From NCBI RefSeq assembly GCF_901000735.1, contig NC_081547.1, positions 1,922,001 through 1,986,000 on the forward strand: a stretch of 64,000 bases of DNA, read 5' to 3'. A model generated the notes under the pieces. That model saw only the letters and a list, made by a program, of their open reading frames with translations. It was not told where the DNA came from and searched no databases. Made by a program: the position numbers and the translations under genes. How positions within the stretch are numbered: the first letter of the stretch is position 1; every line of letters starts with the position of its first letter. This document shows, one piece after another, positions 58,325-64,000 of this stretch. The DNA comes from Corylus avellana. Lineage: Eukaryota; Streptophyta; Magnoliopsida; Fagales; Betulaceae.

Positions 58325-60632
58325 TTACAAGGAATCACTCAGCAATGTTAGGCAATGTGTTGCATTTCCAAAGCCAATACTATCCACACTGAAGGGATCT
58401 GTGTCCCCTCTGAGGATTTCTTCACCATTAGAATTTCCTGTCTGGCCAAATCCTGCCAGGTCATTGCTAGTGATCCAAATTCCAACAAGGCCAGAATTGG
58501 GATAAGTAGAATCTAGCTGATTCCTTGGTTCCATCAGTTGCCCATACAAAGGATTTGATATATCACTACAGCTTGACTCTAGTTGATATGATGTCACTGG
58601 GGATTGATGATTTGAAAATTGAAGAAATCCTTGTAAATTGAATGGTGCTTGCTGATTTGATGCCATACTTGATCCAGTAGTATCTCTAGTCATGGTCTTT
58701 TGGATTGCATCTTGTTCCCGCTTCAAGAAGAGACGATATTTCTGCAACAGTAACATTTATGATAAGTTCTTTTGGGTCAGTACTCACACCACTGCATGTG
58801 CCATAAGCAGATACCGACATGTAAGGAAAAATTGAAGTATAGATTGGAAAACTTCTTGTATCCTCTAAAACAAAAACTAGAGTTCAGGAAACTGCAGAGT
58901 CACCAGGAAAAACATGAATTCCTCATCAAGTTAGGACTTAGGATGTACTACAATGATTGAGCTGCAGATAAGTTTGCATTTGCCAAAAGAGAAATTTTTT
59001 TTTTCCCCCTCTTTTTTTTTTTCTCTGCATGGCAAATTGGGATTCGAGTATTACTGTTTATTGCCACATTGGAATCCAAGCTTGCATCAAAGGGTTCTTG
59101 TCCTATCACATCAAAAGCAAAATTTTCTTAATATTTTGACTTTCAGAGTACAAACCTGTAAATGGCTTGAAATATTTTCCTTTTTTAGTCCCTGGACCTT
59201 CATATGCTGAAGTATCTTCTTTGGATGAGCTCCTAATCAAGACCAAAATCAACTTCTATAATTATTAAGAGTAGGAACAGAACCAAGTAGGGTAAATTTC
59301 CATCAACACTAAAATCAAGAAATGCTTACCGTCAATGCCTAATACTCTGATAGCTTCCAGGAATCTGTTATGTAGATCATTTGTCCAAATTAGCTTTGGC
59401 TTCTTTATGACAGTTGAATCGTCATTGTCTTCCTCCTCATCTTTCTCCATTGCTTCCGGCACTTTTCTTTTGGCCTTTTGGTGACTCTGCTGCATTTTGT
59501 TCTCAAATGATTGAATCTCTATATCAGATGTTTCCCCCTGAACACTGCTTACTCCATCAGTGGCTGCTGTTTCCTCTCTACTCTTCATTGATGCAAACTG
59601 CCATAGGTTTCTTACATTGTTCAAGGTAACTGGTTTCACAAGATAGAACATAGCACCCTTGAACAGGCTGCCTAACATAGCATTCTCATTATCATCAGCC
59701 GACATAACTGCAATAGGAATAAAAGACCATTGCTGTCAGAGAAAGAAGAAAGTGCCCCATTGAGAACACTTTAAAGTAAAATAGGAAATTTGATCAAAAG
59801 CTGGATCAGGAGTGATACATACGAACAACTGGTAATTTGGACATTTCTCCCATTCTCTCTAGGAACTCGTATTTATCCATGTCAGGCAAATGAGCCTCTG
59901 CCAGAACAAGGTGAAGGTCATCTTCTTTCTCCCGTACAATCGACAACGCGACAGTGGCTCGTTTTGCAATTAAAACTGGTGATGAAACGATGAGGAAAAT
60001 TTAGAAAATCATTCTAAATGAGATGCAAGTTCCAGATGCTACTAAAGTCTGATATGCTTCTTGGGTTGCAAAGTAAGACAGAGGAAAGGACAATAAAGTC
60101 TATAAACATATTATTTCTGAAGGATGTTATACATATTTGTGTTGGAATTATGAAGGGATATGATGTTTTCCTAGAATGTAATGCAACATCTCAGTGTTCA
60201 TCACAATAACGTGAAGGAAGCAATGAATACTATACCATCATCATTTCCGGCACATTTTTCTTTGATCAGTAATATAGGTTGTAAATTTTGGAAGTAAGAG
60301 AGAGAGAGAGAGAGAGTCATAGTGCATCCAAAAATTAATATTATAAAATGAAATATATCTACTTGTGAAAAATAAAAGAAACAATTATGATCAAGGTTGC
60401 AGAAAAATAATGAAAAATCCCAAAAACATATAAAATAATGACAAAAGAAAGAAAGAATTGTTTCTTCCTATAATAATCTCTACTGATTACCTTTATAACC
60501 GAATTTATAGAGCATTTTCGATATGATTGCAAGACATGAAGAATTGCCATCCACAACCAAAACGCTGACAGCTTCGGGCAATGGACTGGCATTTATCATA
60601 GACTCAATTGAGATGGCCTTCTCACTGTTCAT
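58325..60632 (-). CDS. Type-B response-regulator-like transcription factor with atypical receiver
   Basis: Related to type-B ARRs, the nuclear transcription factors of cytokinin signalling. Five exons on the minus strand: 60632-60491, 59975-59823, 59707-59330, 59232-59156 and 58741-58325, giving 388 residues. The receiver spans about 21-133 and keeps the first acidic Asp (VLVVDGN, D28), Ser101 (LMSADD) and Lys123 (YLVKPVTLNNVRNLWQ). The second acidic residue is Gly29, and the phospho-acceptor position is Glu74 (LVLAEAHLPDMDKYEFLE, where active receivers have S-D-V-H-M-P-D-M-D-G). The GARP/Myb domain (about 200-257) is intact: PKLIWTNDLHNRFLEAIRVL, then AHPKKILQHMKVQGLKKENI, SSHLQKYRLFLK. A basic stretch (QKAKRKVPEAMEK) may direct nuclear import. 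The C-terminal region is short (131 residues after the GARP domain). It is most likely phosphorylation-independent. Confidence 0.9.
60296..60318. repeat. (GA)n microsatellite in response regulator intron 1
   Basis: GA run inside the first intron. A second, shorter one (60722-60738) lies in the leader region. Confidence 0.8.
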
Positions 60633-62026
60633 GCTGTTGAAGCTATAAGGCAAGGTGAAACTCAGAGATAGGGAAGATATCTTTGGTTTGAGAACACATA
60701 AATTAGAAAATGCTTAGACCAGAGAGAGAGAGAGAGATGCTTGTACTTAAATACATACTATTCTAACTTACCAACGGGAAGTTTCTTTTGCACTTTGTTT
60801 GTTTTTGCAGTTTGGTTAATAATGGCAAAAAACTTTCCTATTGCTATTGGCCAGCAGTAGCAATTAAAACCTAGAAACGTTTATTTGAGCACCTATAGTT
60901 TTTCAACTCTTTTGAAGATTGTGGAGACCTTCCAAAAATCAATGTCCTCTAAGGTAGAAAGAATATTTAGCATGTTATTTATTCTAATGTAAGCTGCTAC
61001 ATATAACGAGGGAATCAAGTTCTTAATTAGCTTCCATGTTAAGAAGATTGTAAAACTTTGCTCATTTAACATATATTTGAATACCTTAATAAAGATTCCT
61101 TACTTTAAAAGATTTGTTTCATTTAATTTTAAAATGGCAAAACCTTAATTTGTTCAACAGTAGTAATCAACAACAGATAGGTATGATAAAGATGGGATGG
61201 ATGAATCAAAAGAGCTACATTTCATGATCTTGCATGCACCTCCATTCTGAAATTTAGAAGGAAAATTCTGCTTCCAATGTGATTAACAATTTATTTTAAA
61301 TATTTCTGTTATAGAATAAGTGGGGAAATTTTTCTCCTGAGTAATTAAATTTTTATTTCAATATTTGAATTACAGAAATACCAACTTACATCTCCTTTAC
61401 TAATTAATCCAGAAATTAGGAAGAAAAAAAAACTAGCAGAAAAAATTAACACATACTGACAGATGTACTTGCCAAAAGAGAAGACAGATGCTGTGATTAA
61501 TGATATTCCTTAAACTAAAGATAGAATTTATAGAATGTCACCTGAAAAGTCCTTGCTCAGTGCCAAGTCTTGACAAGGCACGCCACCTTTCATGCATAGA
61601 ATCAAGCAGTTAAAGTGTCTTCGAGCATCACAATATAGCTGGCTTTGCTTGGTGTGGAGGTGCAGTGGCATCAATACTGAATGCAGAATCAAATATTGTC
61701 CACCATCGCAAATCAACTCAATATATCATATGTATAGTAAAATTTCATCTGTAAAACCATGTTTGATTTGAAATCAGAAGCTGAAGGTTGAGTCCAAGGT
61801 AGCATTTGATTTCATTATAATTGTGTTGGAGTCAGTTGGGCAGTTCTTGACCCGAGGCCCTATTTTGATCACACAATTGTCCTTTGGGGTGGCAATTCCA
61901 ATTAATTATTAAAAAAATTGTTTAACAAAGACCGATCCAAGAGTTAATTGGCACTGCTACGTCAGCATATGTGATAAAGATTTTACTGGAGATATAAAAG
62001 TGTGATTTTTAACATTACTCTGCTAA
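60633..62026. other. Upstream region of the response regulator, no gene seen
   Basis: AT-rich, with a GA-rich leader near 60720-60738 and no coding features. Short frames (for example 61528-61716) lack any recognisable motif. Confidence 0.45.
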
Positions 62027-62522
62027 GAGCATTAGTAGCAGCTTCCCTATAAATGGTTATGTGCTCTAAATTTAAGGAAAATGCCAAAAAAGTCACAAAA
62101 AAAAAAAACACCCATAGTAGAGTCCTTAAATCTGCCACAAACATGAGAATCGCTACAGTTGGGTGTTGTGTAAACCTAGCGTGGTGGCTGGCATCCATGA
62201 GGTGGCTCGCGGTTGAAGAGGTAGATTGGGTGGTGGGGTCTCAGTTGGAGCTTCCTTCAACAGATGGGTTTTGGTTGAATTTTCTATTGAAGACTAGTAA
62301 GAAGAATGAACGAAGAAGAGGGGAGATACAGGCTACAGCATAGAGAAGCGCGACAAGAAAGGAATTTTATAATAAAGCTTTGATTGGGTTCAACTCTAGC
62401 GATCTTCATGTTTATGATAGATTTAGGAATTCTACTGTGGGTTGCTTTTTGTTACCTTTTTTTTTACAGTTTTCTTAAATTTAGGAAACAAAACCATTTA
62501 TAAGGGTCTGTTACTAATGCTC
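62027..62522. mobile_element. Tourist-like MITE, 496 bp, TAA duplication
   Basis: The ends GAGCATTAGTAGCAGCTTCC (left) and, reversed, GAGCATTAGTAACAGACCCT (right) are inverted repeats that continue into TATAAATGG. TAA flanks both ends (62024-62026 and 62523-62525). A GAGCAT... terminus with a 3-bp TAA/TTA duplication is typical of PIF/Harbinger-derived Tourist MITEs. No transposase; the short frame inside (62053-62343) is not conserved-looking. Confidence 0.8.
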
Positions 62523-62525
62523 TAA

Positions 62526-63088
62526 AGGGCTTATTTTTTTAAAAAAATTGTCAATAATAGGTACACGCCTACCGGGTTCCTGAATTGCAAAAATTGAAAC
62601 TTTAATATTCAAATTGAAAAACGATGTCAACTTTATGGGGTAAACTGTAATTTTCTCAAAAAAACAAAAAAAATTAATTAATTAATTAAGGAAGATAGAG
62701 GATGGGAGTAAAAGTTAAATGTTTCAGAGGAGTAAAGCACTCCATTTGTTTGCACAAGCTGAAGTACTTCACACCATTGTTTCAATCATAGGCCTGTCTC
62801 ATTGCATTGATTAGCAGAGCACTAGTTCTAACACCCAGACGCTATTACCAGGACTTTGATCAGATCAACCTGGACAAACAAAGCATTGAAATTTGACAAG
62901 GATAACAACTTACAAAGAAAAAAGAAATTTGCTTTACACAAAACTAGAAACAGAGGAAAACGTCGGGATCTATCCTATATCACATAAAAGTATCACCTTA
63001 ATTACAAAAATAGACCTCATCATCCTAAACTTCAGATATCAATTCATGATATCTACTGAAGAGAAGGATCCAAAAAGCTTAAAATGTC
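62526..63088. other. 3' region of the flap endonuclease gene
   Basis: AT-rich spacer and probable 3' UTR. No other gene seen. Confidence 0.4.
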
Positions 63089-64000
63089 CTAGTCAAACAA
63101 AAGGCGACGCCTCACTGACTTGGAAAGATTTGGACTTGATACTTTCCTCTTCTCTTCTAAGGCCCCAGCACCCTGATCTTCTCCTGGTTTTACCTGAATT
63201 TGTACTTTGGTTGAACGGTAGAATTCAGTAATGTTTAGCTGGACACTGCTTGATTTTTTTGATTCTGAGTTTGCATTGGTCCCTTCAGATCTTGAGCTCG
63301 AATTCTTTCTTTTTTTCAATTCTTTTAGTTCCTGCAAAATTTCAAGCACAGAGAACTAAGAATGCTGTAACTCCAAAAGTAAGGACTGAGTTAATGTAAT
63401 GATGCAGTATGCTTATAGCACAGCAACTTCCTGAAAAAAGAACAAAAAAATTTGCTCTTTACCTGCTAGGAGCCTTTATTACACAAAAATACTATCACCA
63501 AATCCAACATTTAACTAGACTTCTTCACTTTAATGGCCTCATTTTACAATATCTACGTTACAATCATAACTAAGAAAAACTCCAGATAATAAGGGGGTAA
63601 AAAGGGAGATGAAATGGCCAAGATATAATAGGAAAATATCATACCTTTTCATGCAAAAATCTGTCAACCTTTTCTGGAAAAGCAGATCGAACGAGGTCCA
63701 TATTTTCATCCGTCAACAGGTAGCAGCAGCCCTCATCAACATGAACCTTCAGGCCATCGGACTCTTCCAATAAATCAAGAGATTCCTCTAATTCTGTAGC
63801 ATCATGTTGCATATCAGACTCCTCAGAAGGGATTGTATGCATAACACTGCCCAGGGCAGTCACATCTTTTTTCCACTTGACCACATAGAATTGATGTCCA
63901 TATCTTATCTTCACACGCAGTACAGAGTCACACTCATACTGCCCATATAACAAAGTTTTTACTGGATTTATAGCCATGCCTCTTAAGAAAATGGTGGACA
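63089..64000 (-). CDS. SEND1: Flap endonuclease GEN-like 2 / SEND1, C-terminal part (cut by window edge)
   Basis: Structure-specific nuclease of the XPG/Rad2 superfamily (GEN1/Yen1 class) that resolves DNA junctions in plants. Only the last two exons are in the window: 63645 to beyond 64000, and 63089-63331 ending in TAG. The catalytic XPG domains lie outside. The visible part contains a chromo-like segment (YGQYECDSVLRVKIRYGHQF, YVVKWKKDV), the block LLTDENMDLVRSAFPEKVDR, a Lys/Ser-rich linker (ELKELKKRKNSSSRSEG), VQLNITEFYRSTKVQ and a basic C-terminus (SPNLSKSVRRRLLFD) that may be a nuclear signal. The assignment rests on remembered similarity of the C-terminal blocks; the more distant GEN1 is the alternative. 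The frame is open to the window edge. Confidence 0.68.

Noticed and set aside
62053..62343. 96-codon plus-strand frame
   Set aside because: It lies wholly inside the Tourist-like MITE and shows no domain.

Overview
The window is nuclear DNA of a flowering plant, most likely a woody rosid-type eudicot. The evidence is AT-rich intergenic DNA, GT-AG introns, many (GA)n/(TA)n/(AC)n tracts, and small non-autonomous transposons scattered between and inside genes. All recognised gene families are plant families. I cannot name the species. All coordinates and joins below were read by eye from the sequence; nothing was aligned against a database.

Layout, left to right. (1) 1-9247: two tandem copies, about 6.1 kb apart, of an F-box gene of the At4g00755 type on the + strand. 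The first is cut by the window edge; the second is complete but has an early in-frame stop. A 595-bp inverted-repeat transposon lies between them. (2) 10950-14.2 kb (-): PEX11C-like peroxisome proliferation factor. (3) 16755-18440 (-): ARM-repeat protein in a single coding exon. (4) 23599-27.96 kb (-): SR splicing factor of the RS40/RS41 type. (5) 29976-30833 (-): AP2/ERF transcription factor. (6) 35395-36036 (+): EG16-type GH16 endoglucanase. (7) 38383-40094 (+): ATL-type RING-H2 ubiquitin ligase. (8) 42724-47047 (+): plastid protein-ribulosamine/fructosamine 3-kinase. (9) 47947-48465 (+): small conserved plant protein of unknown function. (10) 49446-53883 (-): plastid 16S rRNA dimethyladenosine transferase (PFC1). 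(11) 54759-57293 (-): CC-NBS-LRR resistance protein without coding introns. (12) 58325-60632 (-): type-B response regulator whose receiver has lost the phospho-acceptor Asp. (13) 63089-64000 (-): 3' end of a GEN/SEND1-type flap endonuclease.

These are ordinary, independently transcribed plant genes; there is no operon-like logic. Loose themes are plastid function (fructosamine kinase, PFC1), signalling and transcription (ERF, response regulator, RING-H2, F-box) and defence (NLR).

The accessory layer is rich. There are three tRNA-derived SINE types, each with at least one copy flanked by target-site duplications. A 256-bp SMART/TRIM-like LTR element with a 5-bp duplication sits in the RING-H2 gene. 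There are several inverted-repeat (MITE-like) elements, two short tandem duplications inside introns, and clusters of CACGTG motifs. I saw no transposase or reverse-transcriptase coding sequence, no tRNA or rRNA gene and no CRISPR array. I found no clearly new biological system. The most unusual coding observations are the Asp-to-Glu receiver of the response regulator and the early stop in the second F-box copy.
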